The translations under genes were made by a program, and so were the position numbers. From positions 14,249,001-14,313,000 of the forward strand of contig NC_090287.1 of NCBI RefSeq assembly GCF_037392515.1: a stretch of 64,000 bases of DNA. Direction: 5' to 3'. The stretch is from Haliotis asinina. Its lineage: Eukaryota; Mollusca; Gastropoda; Lepetellida; Haliotidae. Of the stretch, positions 22,340 to 33,800 are shown in pieces. The notes beneath the pieces are model-generated. The model was given only the letters and a program-made list of their open reading frames with translations. It had not been told where the DNA came from and did no database searches. How positions within the stretch are numbered: position 1 is the stretch's first letter; the number at the start of each line of letters is the position of its first letter.

Positions 22340-22800
22340 TTCAGTATTTGTTTGTTAGTTGTTTCACACCGAGCAATATGTAACATATACATAGATGATA
22401 GAAATTAATAAATAATGGCGGCAGTTTTTAATAATCGAATCTGGATCAGACAGTCCAGTGACTGACAGCAAGTGCATTAATCTACACAAATTATCACCAG
22501 TCAAAAAGCATGGGTTGCTGGAGGCAAATTCTCACCAGTCAACAAGCATGGGTTGCTGAAGGCAAATTCTCACCAGTCAGCAAGCATGGGCTGCTGAAGA
22601 CAAATTGTCACCAGTCAACAAGCATGGGCTGCTGAAGACAAATTGTCACCAGTCAACAAGCATGGGTTGCTGAAGACAAATTGTCACCAGTCAACAAGCA
22701 TGGGCTGCTGAAGACAAATTGTCACCAGTCAACAAGCATGGGTTGCTGAAGACAAATTGTCACCAGTCAACAAGCATGGGCTGCTGAAGACAAATTGTCA
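22340..22800 (-). mobile_element. Second-family SINE whose inner segment has expanded into a 38-bp array
   Basis: Left part (forward): GTTTCACACCGAGCAATATG, ATGGCGGCAGTTTTTAATAA, TCGAATCTGGATCAGACAG, TCCAGTGACTGACAGCAAG. These follow the reverse complement of the SINE 3' half in order, then lead straight into the array, whose unit contains the SINE block AAGCATGGGTTGCTGAAGAC. The rest of the SINE head is absent. Confidence 0.75.
22495..22798. repeat. 38-bp minisatellite, exactly eight copies
   Basis: CACCAGTCA starts at 22495 and then every 38 bp (22533, 22571, 22609, 22647, 22685, 22723, 22761) with no length change. Unit text is CACCAGTCAACAAGCATGGG followed by CTGCTGAAGACAAATTGT. The first two copies differ most, while the last five alternate only GGGCTGC/GGGTTGC, so growth was probably from the right side. 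Confidence 0.92.
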
Positions 22801-22929
22801 CCAATGTCTATTAGCATGTAGTGACGCACGATAAGAGAAACACTGTTACTCACTCACTCACTCGCTCGCTCAGTACTCATGACACTGACGTTTAGTTCTG
22901 TTTCACCTCAACAAGTATATTGCTGGATA

Positions 22930-23803
22930 AACGATGTCTTTCTCTTGTGATGGCAGAATCCATTTCAAGTGGATATGTGACTGGGTTAGAGTATGACGCC
23001 TTTCTCTTGCTTGGGAGAATCCGTTTCAAGTGGACATGTGACTGAGGTAGAGTATGACGCCTTTCTCTTGCGATGGCTGAATCCATTTCAAGTGCATGTG
23101 CTACTGAGGTAGAGTATGACGCCTTTCTCTTGCGATGGCAGAATCCATTTCAAGTGGATATTTTAAGGAAGTAGTGTATGACGCCTTTCTCTTGCTTGGG
23201 AGAATCCGTTTCAAGTGGATTTATTACTGAAGTAGTGTATGGCGCCTTTCTCTTGCTTGGGAGAATCCATTTCAAGTGGACATGTGACTGAGGTAGAGTA
23301 TGACGCCTTTCTCTTGCGATGGCTGAATCCATTTCAAGTGCATGTGCTACTGAGGTAGAGTATGACGCCTTTCTCTTGCGATGGCAGAATCCATTTCAAG
23401 TGGATATTTTAAGGAAGTAGTGTATGACGCCTTTCTCTTTCTTGGGAGAATCCATTTCAAGTGGACATGTGACTGAGGTAGAGTATGACGCCTTTCTCTT
23501 GCGATGGCTGAATCCATTTCAAGTGGATATTTTAAGGAAGTAGTGTATGACGCCTTTCTCTTTCTTGGGAGAATCTATTTCAAGTGGACATGTGACTGAG
23601 GTAGAGTATGACGCCTTTCTCTTGCGATGGCTGAATCCATTTCAAGTGCATGTGCTACTGAGGTAGAGTATGACGCCTTTCTCTTGCTTGGGAGAATCCA
23701 TTTCAACTGTATATGTGCCTGAGGTAGAGTATGACGCCCTTCTCGTTCGACTGGAGAATTCATTTCAAGTGGATATGCTTCTGAGGTTGAGTATGACGCG
23801 GTA
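22930..23803. repeat. 61/62-bp satellite-like array with higher-order A-B-C structure
   Basis: About 14 units. The landmark GTATGACGCC lies at 22991, 23052, 23114, 23176, 23237, 23298, 23360, 23422, 23483, 23545, 23606, 23668, 23729 and 23791. Unit types: A (CTTGGGAGAATCC, GACATGTGACTGAGG), B (GATGGCTGAATCC, GCATGTGCTACTGAGG) and C (GATGGCAGAATCC, GATATTTTAAGGAAG). Order is roughly A-B-C-A'-A-B-C-A-B/C-A-B-A''. Unit 23483 is a B/C hybrid. Because units are 61 or 62 bp the reading frame changes every unit, so the minus-strand frames here are not protein. Confidence 0.9.
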
Positions 23804-24571
23804 CGTGTGCAGTTCATGCTCTGAATATGTGTTTCAGTCAATGGACCAAGTGCCTTTGACACAATCTCGGTAACGCTGATATTCTTCTATACTACAAGGG
23901 GTATGAACATTCACGTGTTTAACTGCCAGGTCGAAAGTTGTCTTGAATTTCTGTAGCAATCATCCGTACACCATGGTACAACTGAATATGAATTCTTACG
24001 AAGGACTGTTTCGTTGATTTACTAATAGTACGTGCATGGGTTTATTTTAAAACTAGGTTTTGTTACAAGTGAAACAGCGATACAACCGATGATGCACATA
24101 ATGCATTTGACTGTTTCGGTAGCTATTATCCATTATAAATCCGACTTTCATCGACTCTCGCGAGATGTATACTTGTGAGGTGCTCAGATGCTATGATCTA
24201 TGATGCTATGATCTATGATCCCCCAAATACTCGATAACATAGAAATTACTCGTAACACATAAATAGTTAAACGTCTAACATCAGTATTTACATCAGGTGA
24301 TGACGAAGACAGCGCCATACTAAAAACAAGTAAATTTCGCCATCCTCATATGTTAAAACGTGTGACAGTGTGAAATTCTAGCGCTTCGTTCCTACCCCAG
24401 ACTAGAGCACATGTTACAGGTGGTGCATCCTAAAGCAGGGGCTGTTCGAACTATCCCTGTCTTCCCTCAGCAGTGAATGGGTACCCGGTAGTATTAGATA
24501 TGACTCTCATGCACCCAGATCCATAGAGGGATTAGCGTTTTCGTTGTACATGATATTTCATGGAGCTTAGC

Positions 24572-24663
<92 letters not shown>
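24572..24663. repeat. (AGT)n microsatellite, about 30 units
   Basis: Uninterrupted 92 bases of AGT/TAG repeats. A second, shorter one lies at 41541-41584. Confidence 0.97.
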
Positions 24664-26112
24664 CATCACAGCAATGTGTCCTGTGTACCTAAGGTGTCAT
24701 CTATATTTACAGTCCGATGACCATTGAGCGTCGACCGTTAACTGTCACTGTGCAAAAGTTTTATGTTGATCTTGCTCCGCTGAGTTTCGTGCAGTTAATA
24801 GGTAGCATGCTATATGATCGTGGACATTATATTAAATCACAGTCAGTCGAAGTTTAGCAACGTTGGGCACGGACAGTCCTTCAGTGGGTGACTATGCTTG
24901 ACTCCTAGCTGTTTCTAGGATTTCAGTCCTGCCCCATAACGAAGCACGCTTGGTACATATGGCCTCACATTAGGCAAGCGGGTTTGTCCAAACTTGTCTC
25001 TGTTCATCCAGCAGGAAATATATACCCGGTGGGATAAGTCTAGTGACTGTTAACCCTCTAGTGCCCAACAGGCAACTGGGTTATCCGGGGTAATGATAAC
25101 CACACTGTGTGTTAGCGCTTTCAGTATGTGCCTTGTACAATTCACCATTATACAATTATAAGAGGACGAGTCATTTGGAAGTTATGTTACTGGTATGGGC
25201 AAACGAGGGGAAATACTGCATTTAGGTTTTTGTTGCATTCAAAAAATGTTCTGGCAATATTCCATTAACAACCCAGAAATATTCACATGATGTTCCACCG
25301 ATATTAAATTTATAATTACGAATAGAATTATTACAAACTGAATTTGCGTCACTTTGCGTCACTTTCTCTTTTGCTTTGCTTTGTTTCGCTTGTTTTGCTT
25401 TGGGAGCAAACATATATAATCTGTTTGGGAAAACTATGAACACAGATAATATTAGTCCACCAGTTTAACAAAAACAATAACTGGTCATTCACAGGACATG
25501 CTTGTTGTTTTGAACCACATGTGTTGTTGTGGGTTCTATGGTTGGTTCACGATCTTTATGCTGTTTCACGGGCAGCAGTACATGTCAGTGTCTACACACG
25601 AAGGTACATCAACCTATTTCTACAATTACCAACTTCTACAAACTAAAGCAGAATCGCAACTTAAATCTTCAACACAGAAAAGTAGATGAACTTACTTTTA
25701 TTAAAGTACAAGGAACACACCAACCAGTTTCCTTTCTGTCACATACAAACATACATCCACTCATTTCTTTATACGTAATTAATTACAGTGTCTGTAACAC
25801 GAAGGAACATCAAGACATTTTACACAAGCATTATATCAAACATTGTCAAAAATAACAAGGGTGTTATAACAGGGCCGTAGTTGACTTTTCTTAATAGTGG
25901 AGGTACCATCCTTGTTTGAGGCCGAGGATCGAGGTGGGTCCGGGGGTATGCTCCCATTGGAATGTTTTTAAGTTAGATGCTCTGCTCTCAGATGCAATGT
26001 CCTGCTTTCTGAAGGAAAACTGATTCCAATCATGTAATCTCAAAATTTTGTATAAAATATTTTTTTCCTGCTACGTTTCACCTGTTTTTCTAGGCTTTAT
26101 TAAAAAGTTTCT
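24664..26112. other. Intergenic; possible old interspersed repeat at 25880-25960
   Basis: No gene seen. At about 25920-25970 the stretch GAGGCCGAGGATCGAGGTGG then GTCCGGGGGTATGCTCCC contains a palindromic core and is GC-rich against its surroundings. I recall similar text as a dispersed repeat in marine invertebrates, which is not verifiable here. Confidence 0.35.
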
Positions 26113-26234
26113 TTGTTCAGAATTGTAGTATCTGGACTTAATGTTCTCAACTAAATTTTATAAATATGTTTATTTGTTCAGAATTGTAGTATCTGCACTT
26201 AATATTCTGAACTAAACTTTGTAAATATTTTTTA
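26113..26234. repeat. 61-bp tandem duplication
   Basis: TTGTTCAGAATTGTAGTATC begins at 26113 and 26174. The copies continue CTTAAT(G/A)TTCT(C/G)AACTAAA with a few substitutions. Confidence 0.8.
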
Positions 26235-26546
26235 TTGTTTCTGTATATATGTAAAACAAAGGTTTTGCTCAATTAAAGCATTAATATACAACACATAAGA
26301 TACAGGCTGTTGTACGCTTCCATGTGAAAGGCATTCTTATGGACTTAAATGACATAATTATCAACACAGTTAACGGTGATCAATCAGTGTTGATATCAGG
26401 TGTTTGCCAAGAGGGGTTATTATGTCCTTAACAACAAACTCAAACAGCATGCGAAATGTGAGCAACATACAAGACATATGACGACAATCAGCAAGTGTCC
26501 CACTCCGGATCACACTATCTCGTTGCACGATAGCGTGTTTACTGCT

Positions 26547-26700
26547 GAGTGAGTGAGTGAGTGAGTGAGTGAGTGGGTGGGTGGGTGAGTGAGTGAGTGA
26601 GTGAGTGAGTGAGTGAGTGCGGAGTTGGGTTATACGCTGCTTTTATCAATAATCCAACGGTATCACGGCGGCTGAAACCCGATATGAGTTTCACAGATTG
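26547..26700 (-). mobile_element. Reverse-oriented SINE end with (GAGT)n tail
   Basis: GAGT units from about 26548 to 26619, interrupted by three GGGT units, then GCGGAGTTGGGTTATACGCTG, TTTTATCAATAATCCAACGG and TATCACGGCGG. Reversed, this is the ...ATTATTGATAAAAGCAGCGTATAAC end of the tRNA-type SINE followed by its CACT tail. Confidence 0.75.
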
Positions 26701-27067
26701 CACCCAGCGTTTACAAATTAAGTACATCCACCAGATTATGTACACAAATACCTGCATGGCATCATATAGTGTCCAAAAAGAAACATTTCCCGTCAAGAAC
26801 ACAAGAAGACGGAGTGAGACAAAATTACTACAATCTGTACTTCCTGACAAAGTGTGATCCTACATATAACGTCTTATACTGCAACACCTTGTAAATGGTA
26901 CTGTGTATTCAAATCTGCCTTAAATTCGGGACAAAAACAAACAGTGATAGCTCTTTAGTTATTTCGCGTTGCATGGTATAAAGTTATAACATAGTTATAA
27001 AGGTTAACTTCAAGATAAAAACTCAGTTGCATTTTTCCTGAAGATCTTTCACTTCTTTCTCGTGCAC

Positions 27068-27200
27068 AGGGGTGGCTGGGTAGCCTAATGACTGAAGCGT
27101 TCATCCGTCGCGCAGAAGAGCTGGGTTCCATCCTCACATTGGTATATTGTCATGATACGTGCTTCAACTGGGGAACGATTCCACCAGTGTGCGTGGCAGT
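27068..27200 (+). mobile_element. Diverged tRNA-type SINE head
   Basis: GGGGTGGCTGGGTAGCCTAA, TGACTGAAGCGTTCATCCGT and GAGCTGGGTTCCATCCTCAC follow the order of the head found at 37103. The downstream body is hard to follow. Confidence 0.55.
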
Positions 27201-29280
27201 CTATCCCATAAACTGTCCTTCTTCCTTGGCCGTTTCATATTCCGTCTGTTTAATATATGGTAACGTGGGTTCTGGCTGATTCATTGCGTAATTATGAATT
27301 CATCAGCATTCTAAAAGAGAACACAAGACATTCCTTCAACGAGTGCTTCGTTGCTACATTTGCATATGCTCTCATCATGAGGGATTATTGGCCCATTACT
27401 CTTTCAAACAACAGTTATGAATATTCCAATACAATCTGCATTAACGAGAGGATACTTGATTCCTTACGACTATTCATAAGTCTGGCGCGACGTGGGAGTC
27501 CTCTGTTGTACGAGTGTCTCATCATGTCGTATTGCGGAACAACCCGGCCCATCCCGCCACAGACTCAACAAGAACAAGTAGCTGAACAAGATGAAGATTG
27601 TATTTGGTGCCAATAATTACCCATACCATTTCCAACCACTTCTATCAGCGCAGCAATTTTCTGCCTTTGGTAACCAATATTTAGGAAATTGAACAAATTT
27701 TTTCGTATGACATGGCTAATCTCGGCAAGAAAATTCATTCCCTGCCCGTGATTTCGCTAATACGGAGGACAAATGTTGCCAATTACTCCACCTTCAAGAT
27801 ATGTCGATTATCTTCATCGGCGCCCTCCCTTCTCTGATTTCTGCCCATGGGCGTCTTTTTCTTCAATCCACCCATCAACCTTATTATCCTGGCAATTTCC
27901 TTCCTCATCTGCTGCTCAGGATTGTCCCAACGACCGAAAACGACGTTACCTCTCGATCAGTCGTCCAATTACTAGTATTAACCGACAAGGGGAGCTGTAT
28001 CAACTACCAAACTTTCTTTAACTCTTAAGTACTATTTTCCTTTCGGCGTAAACGCATAGTTAGAGAAGGGCACAGGCCTCTGGCGAAACATTTAACGTTT
28101 TATTATGACTTTATTTTTTGGCTTTTCTTTAATGATAAAACTTCAAAAACTAAAACTTTCCTCTTATGGCCATTATTAGAACAATGTGGATTTTGTACGG
28201 TATGTATGCGCTTTAAGTAATCAACTTTCTACAGGTGCTAATCTACTATAGTGCTCTTACTTCGTTTCGCTGCTGTGATTCTATTTTGCTAACGATATTT
28301 ATCTTTCTATCATATATAGCAATGAAGGAATAATGGCGTAGCATAATACAGATGAATGTAGTTTGGATCACATAGCAAATTATTTAACAGTTTTACATCT
28401 AACCCAATCACTTCCCACTGATTGACAAGCCCCCTCTTGAAAAATCAAGACAAATGAAGAAGATAAAGTTTACATTACTCTCTTTTCTTATTTTGTGAAA
28501 TATTTATCTACCTTTTCAGCCTGCAGAACAAATAGGCTTAAGTAGTTATCAGAAGTTGTTACGATAACATCATTGCGGTTTCTTTAGGCACTTACTCTTG
28601 GATGTCACGTTACGCTAAGGGTAATTTATGTCCACGTTATGTATATAATAGTAACAAATACAGTGTATCAGTTGGCCATAAAGATGTAGCTTAAAGGTTA
28701 ACATGATGATGAGATTTTTGTTACACACGCTTAGAACGATTCAGTAAACAAGTGAAGTAAGTTTAACGCCAATTTGATATAATGAATGGTCCTTGCATGT
28801 GTGACTTACTATAACCAGTTGTCACTGGTTTAAGATTGTAGGGTATGCAGGGGTTAGCTAGAATGGAATATTTTGTAGTAAAAACAAACAAAATGTATAC
28901 AATGAAAAAGATTTCATATGGCTAAGGTTAGCTATTTACGTCACAACAATGATAAAGCTCTAAGGCTGAGACACGTGAAGGACACCAGTTTTATGCGCCA
29001 GTGACAAATACGAGTCGGTACAATTCTCTGGGTTTTTCGTTATTTTACCACTTGCAATTGTGTGTCATTGTTTCTTTTAAACTAAGAGGTGTATGGGCAT
29101 TTCCCAGTTAACATGTACAGTTACTTGTGTAGGCTTAAGGTTGTCACTTTTCTTGAGATATCCTGAAACATATTTTCACTGAAGGAGCAATAGCTGTAAA
29201 AGACATTAACCAGTTGGTCGGTGATCACGATCGAATGTGCTTGAACTACATGCAGTTTCGATTTACGTACATACACATAC
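27201..29280. other. Intergenic, nothing recognised
   Basis: The longest frame (27257-27616, 119 codons) lacks domains, signal or repeats, and has no visible splice partners. A regulatory role cannot be judged. Confidence 0.4.
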
Positions 29281-29307
29281 CCGCACGCACGCACACGCAC
29301 AAGCAGA

Positions 29308-29374
<67 letters not shown>
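29281..29374. repeat. (AC)n microsatellite with GCAC leader
   Basis: GCACGCAC-type units at 29283-29300 pass into about 30 uninterrupted AC units to 29374. Alternating purine-pyrimidine DNA of this length can adopt a Z form. The minus-strand Cys/Val frame is an artefact. Confidence 0.95.
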
Positions 29375-29377
<3 letters not shown>

Positions 29378-32035
29378 CTTACTTTAACATTTTGTTTTAA
29401 GAACGATTTTTCATTTGCATATGAAGTTCAAACAATATATTGATATATTTACCATTTTCTCAGACAATATTCCCATAACATCCTGTAAGATACAAAATAT
29501 CAATCCGTCCAATCTTTAATGCTTACTTTACTTATCAAATGAAGAATTAAGTGACAATCGTTTCCGAGGAACATTAGGGCCTGAAGTCTATTGGGAACAT
29601 AGAGAGCGAAGAAAACACACAAGGGAAGGGAAGGGAGGTAAACCCAGTACTTTTTGTTACCCATACACCTTTTACAACATATTCTCACAAATCAGACAGA
29701 AGGTTTCACATTCCGAAATAACATTTAGAAATATGTTTAGGCATTGTCGCTTCACCATCCTGCTAAATAACTGTGTTTATTATCTCATCAATGTTTTATT
29801 GTAAAAAAGTAAATACTTCTCTTTTTAACAGGCAAAATATGGGTTTAATTGCTAACCGACAGAAGTCCGTCCATCCACGCTTTTTGACTGAGAGATTTGT
29901 ATTTGATTGACACGTGTGAGCTAGGTAAATCCCAAAACAGTTCATTTCTAGAACGTCATACAATAACACTTTGTAGGATGGACGTGGAGGTACCCTCACG
30001 AGCGTGAAATCCGAGGACTTTCTGTGAAACCATATTCATCACTCTTCAGTCTAAGGAGACCCAAAGTTCAACCTCTTTGAAGAAGGAGGTAAGAAAAGTC
30101 GTGGCCCAGGCCCCCTAGCGGGATTCAATTTCTTCAGCGAATGCTTTCCCGACCTCTACCGCCCCCTTAACAAATCGATAGTGTTTATTATTCACGGTCA
30201 ATCGGCCTGACCGGCAATTTTTCGCTTTGGCGATTCGAGAATCGAGAGGGGTTTTCAATTATCGGTTTTATTTTGATGTAAATACAGAATCAGGGGCGGT
30301 AATTGGGGATGAAAGGCGGGCGGATTCAGTTCTTTACGCAACCTCTCTCGTCGGCCTGATTGGAAGGGCGATGACCAACTGGAATCGCAACGTTCGCAAA
30401 TGACTCAACCAACCCCGGCCTGTAATGAGCCAAAGCTTGTTAAAAGTCTTTCTCTGCCTGATAATCTTGTTTCCATATCATGTAATGGTAAATAAAAGGA
30501 GTTGGAGGGTAGTGAGGCGGACAAGGAAATCGTGAAAGTGGAAGAATTGACTGCCTATTGTTTGCAGTTTCTGCCAGGTTCCAGCCATTGTCAGGGCGCG
30601 TGCGTGACGCGTGTGTGCAAGTTGCACGTGGTGATACCTCCGTCTGTCACAAACACGTGATGCTTTAAATGCCAACAGTTTTTTAAGTAGAAAAAAATAT
30701 AAGAAGAATCCAATCTGAACGTTTAGCTTTGATTCAAATGCATGCATAAACAGCAATTTGACCATATTCTGAAACATCGTTCCATACTTCATAGCACCAT
30801 CTGAAGTCTCAAGACCCAATAAAAAAAGAGGTAAAAATACTTACCAAAATGCATTTTAACATAATTATATGCTTCTTATTACAGACAAAAATGCAGTTCA
30901 GTGCGACCTGATGTACTTTTTTCTATTCAGATTGCTGATTGAGTACTGAACGCTCACTAATTCTGATGTATATCTTCACAATGTCAGATCAGGATAACGT
31001 ATTTTTAGAATTTAACACAAGAGATAAACTTTTGAGTTATTTCATGTATATAACCAGAACTATAATGAACGCGATTAAATTCACCTTTTTAAACTCATGT
31101 TCGATATTTAAAAGATTTGAAACTCCATCAGAATTCAGTCATTATTTGCAGTATCCATTATATCGTTTAACTCCATTGCACAAAACTGCTTTAGTCTTTG
31201 AAATTTTATGATAGGTTATCGAAATCTAAATTTCTGTATGTTTGGCACATATGTCTTTAAATGGACACATATAGATATTAGGATTACTGGTTTATATTCT
31301 GTGGCCTTTGTTGCTAGGTGGTCTCAGAAATATAAGGTGAATGTTTGCCGTAAAATGTAAAATTATGAAAGTGCAACGGTAAAAATCTGTTACAACTGTT
31401 TTTCCATTTACATCATGTAATACCTAAACAAAAAATCAACATCCTCATCGCACATAGCAAGAAAAAAAAAGCATCAGTTGTGATGAGAATCAGTTTTTAA
31501 AGCAAATAATACACATACAAAGACGAGAAATGTATTTCAGGCCCTCGAAATTTAATCTTGGAAAAAGTGAACAATGGGATGTTAGCATCACAATGGTAAT
31601 AGTCACCATGTCATGGATAAACTTTAAAATAATGTATACATAACCTTTACAATAGTTACGTACACCTAGCCAGCTTGTGTAAACGGTTACTTCATTTTAC
31701 CGCATATGCAAAGGAATTCCACCATTACCAAATTTGTGTTTGTTTCAGTATGAAGCCGTGAGTCCTGTCCACACGCATGTATGATAATCATAGCCTTATT
31801 GTTTTAACCAACCATATTTACATTTTCAGTGTAAAAAAAAGTTTGTTAAATTTGCCCACCAACATAAGAGCATGTAAATATGAATTGACAAATCATGTTA
31901 TTAATTAGAAGCCTTTATTTGTTACATGTTCTCATCTGTCCCCTGATGATGTGGTGTTTCTTCACACTGGAGTCGCAGTCACCGTGAAGCATAGTTGAGA
32001 TGGACTGACCGTCTTACATTTACATTATATTCAGA
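29375..32035. other. Intergenic; GC-richer island at about 30080-30420
   Basis: No gene seen. Within 30080-30420 the composition is markedly more balanced than its flanks, with paired motifs such as CGGTCAATCGGCCTGACCGG and TTCGAGAATCGAG. This could be an old regulatory element or an unrecognised mobile element. The flanks are ordinary AT-rich DNA. Confidence 0.4.
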
Positions 32036-32261
32036 CATTTTTGCATATGCAATTTTATATATGAACTCATCTCGGTAATTATATTTTATATAAACGTTCT
32101 TGTATACGCGATAAACATTTCTACATACACGGTGTATGTAAACTTTCTTGCATATACGATGTATGTAAACTTACTTGTGTATATACTATGTGTATGTAAA
32201 CCTTCTTGTGTATACGATGTATGTAAACGTTCTTGCAAATACTATATTATGTAAACTTTTT

Positions 32262-32391
32262 TGTATATATGTTGTACATGAACTTTCTTGCATATACTAA
32301 ATGTATGTAAACGTTCTTGCATATACCTCCTACGGAAGTATTCTTGCATATACTGTATGTACGTCAGCTTTCTTGCATATGTTATATGTAA
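32262..32391. repeat. 130-bp block, copy 1
   Basis: Identical to 32761-32890 (offset 499, no indels) except for about two substitutions, GTACATGA/GTATATGA and AAACGTTC/AAACCTTC. It lies immediately left of the insert at 32391-32712. Confidence 0.85.
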
Positions 32392-32712
32392 TTGTAAACC
32401 AAAAGTCACTGTGTTCTGTAATCTGATTGGTTGAAAAACATGATCAAATGGTATTAGATTCCCGGAAACTGGAAGACTATTCACTGCGTATTTACACGTA
32501 AACAATTGTTTTGTTGTGTCATCAACAGTGGTCACGTCATTCAAATCATATTGTGACGTAAAGTTAGAATGACGTCACAAATGAGCAACTCCAGACGTTA
32601 CCATGGGAACCAGCTGAAGCGGCCAGCTGATGACACTTTACTGCTGTACTCATACTCGATGTAAACGAGTGCAGACAGTAAAACCCCTTTGGTTTACTTT
32701 TTTGTTTACAAT
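32391..32712. mobile_element. Possible 322-bp TIR element inside the minisatellite
   Basis: It starts ATTGTAAACCAAAAGT and ends (reverse complemented) ATTGTAAACAAAAAAGT, so the ends are mirror images over 9 bases plus an A-run. The interior is unrelated to the array and carries several CRE-like sites (GTGACGTAA, ATGACGTCAC, about 32552-32577). No open frame. No clear target-site duplication, so classification as a MITE is tentative. Confidence 0.5.
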
Positions 32713-32760
32713 GTCGATAAACATCATTAATTAATTATTATTGCACGTGCATTAATTTCT

Positions 32761-32890
32761 TGTATATATGTTGTATATGAACTTTCTTGCATATACTAAA
32801 TGTATGTAAACCTTCTTGCATATACCTCCTACGGAAGTATTCTTGCATATACTGTATGTACGTCAGCTTTCTTGCATATGTTATATGTAA
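32761..32890. repeat. 130-bp block, copy 2
   Basis: Second copy of 32262-32391. It continues into the main part of the 30-bp array (GTAAACCTTCTTACAATTG). Confidence 0.85.
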
Positions 32891-33800
32891 GTAAACCTTC
32901 TTACAATTGTTATATGTATGTAAACTATTTTCATATACCATGTATGCAAGTGTTCTTGCATATACAATCTGTATGTACGAAAACTTTCTTGCATATACAG
33001 TCTGTGTGGAAACTTTCTTGCATATACAATCTGTATGGAAACTTTCTCGCATATACAATCTGTATGGAAACTATCTTGCATATACAATCTGTATGGAAAC
33101 TTTCTTGCATATACAATCTGTATGGAAACTTTCTTGCATATAGGTTGTATTGAATTGTTCTTGCAAATGCTATATGTAGGTAAACTTTCTTGTATATACG
33201 ATATGTAATACTATGTAAACGTTCTTACATATGCGACATGTGCAAAGTATTGTACATATATGGTGTATATAGATGTTCTTGCATATACGATATATAAACG
33301 TTCTTGTATATACTGTTATTGAGACTTTTTGTACCTTCCTCACTTGCGGGGCTTCTCTGTACTGACCTGCAATACATTATGGCACAGCGTGAAGACGTTC
33401 TTATATTTACGTCTGATGTAGCCATTACTTCATATATCATAAATAAATCTTCATGCATATACGTCGGATGTAAGTGTTTTGCATATACTGTGAATGTTGA
33501 TGGTTACACATGCACAATGCAGACGTTGTAGATACCGTATACGGTAAGCTACCGTATATACGATGCTCGTAGATGTATGTAGAATGTATGTGATCTTTAG
33601 ATATGTGTGAAGGATGTTATAGGTACGATGCATGTAGCGTTCTTGTGTGCATGATAAGTGTAGAAACTCTTACATACAGAATGCACATAGACGCTCTTGA
33701 TTTCCGTACATGCGGCATTTCACTATACATGTACCAGGGTGCGACACATTATGGCACCGCATTGATAATTATGCTGTATACACAACGCGCATTGTTGTCC

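Larger units (their letters stand above)
32036..33310. repeat. About 30-bp minisatellite, split by an insert
   Basis: Units of the form TGTATGTAAACTTTCTTGCA + TATACAATC, 27-34 bp. At 32990-33140 five copies are exactly 30 bp (TTTCTTGCATATACAATCTG + TATGGAAACT) and nearly identical. Copies fade on both sides and vaguer echoes continue to about 33720. The open frames on both strands exist only because 30 is divisible by three and the unit lacks stops. Confidence 0.88.

Noticed and set aside
22495..22798. Regular 38-bp repeats as a CRISPR array
   Set aside because: Repeats are contiguous with no unique spacers, and the setting is an animal genome.
22892..23862. Minus-strand frames with repeated RERRHTLPQSH text, looking like a repeat protein
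   Set aside because: Units are 61 or 62 bp, so the frame shifts with each unit and no continuous protein exists.
27257..27616. 119-codon frame as a possible small gene
   Set aside because: No domain, no signal peptide, no codon pattern distinct from flanks, and partly overlapping a SINE-like head.
29121..29372. Cys/Val repeat frame
   Set aside because: Translation of the (AC)n microsatellite.
32738..33153. Overlapping frames on both strands in the 30-bp array (HIQSVWKLS, CICKKVS)
   Set aside because: A 30-bp unit without stops is open in several frames; no start, signal or splice evidence.
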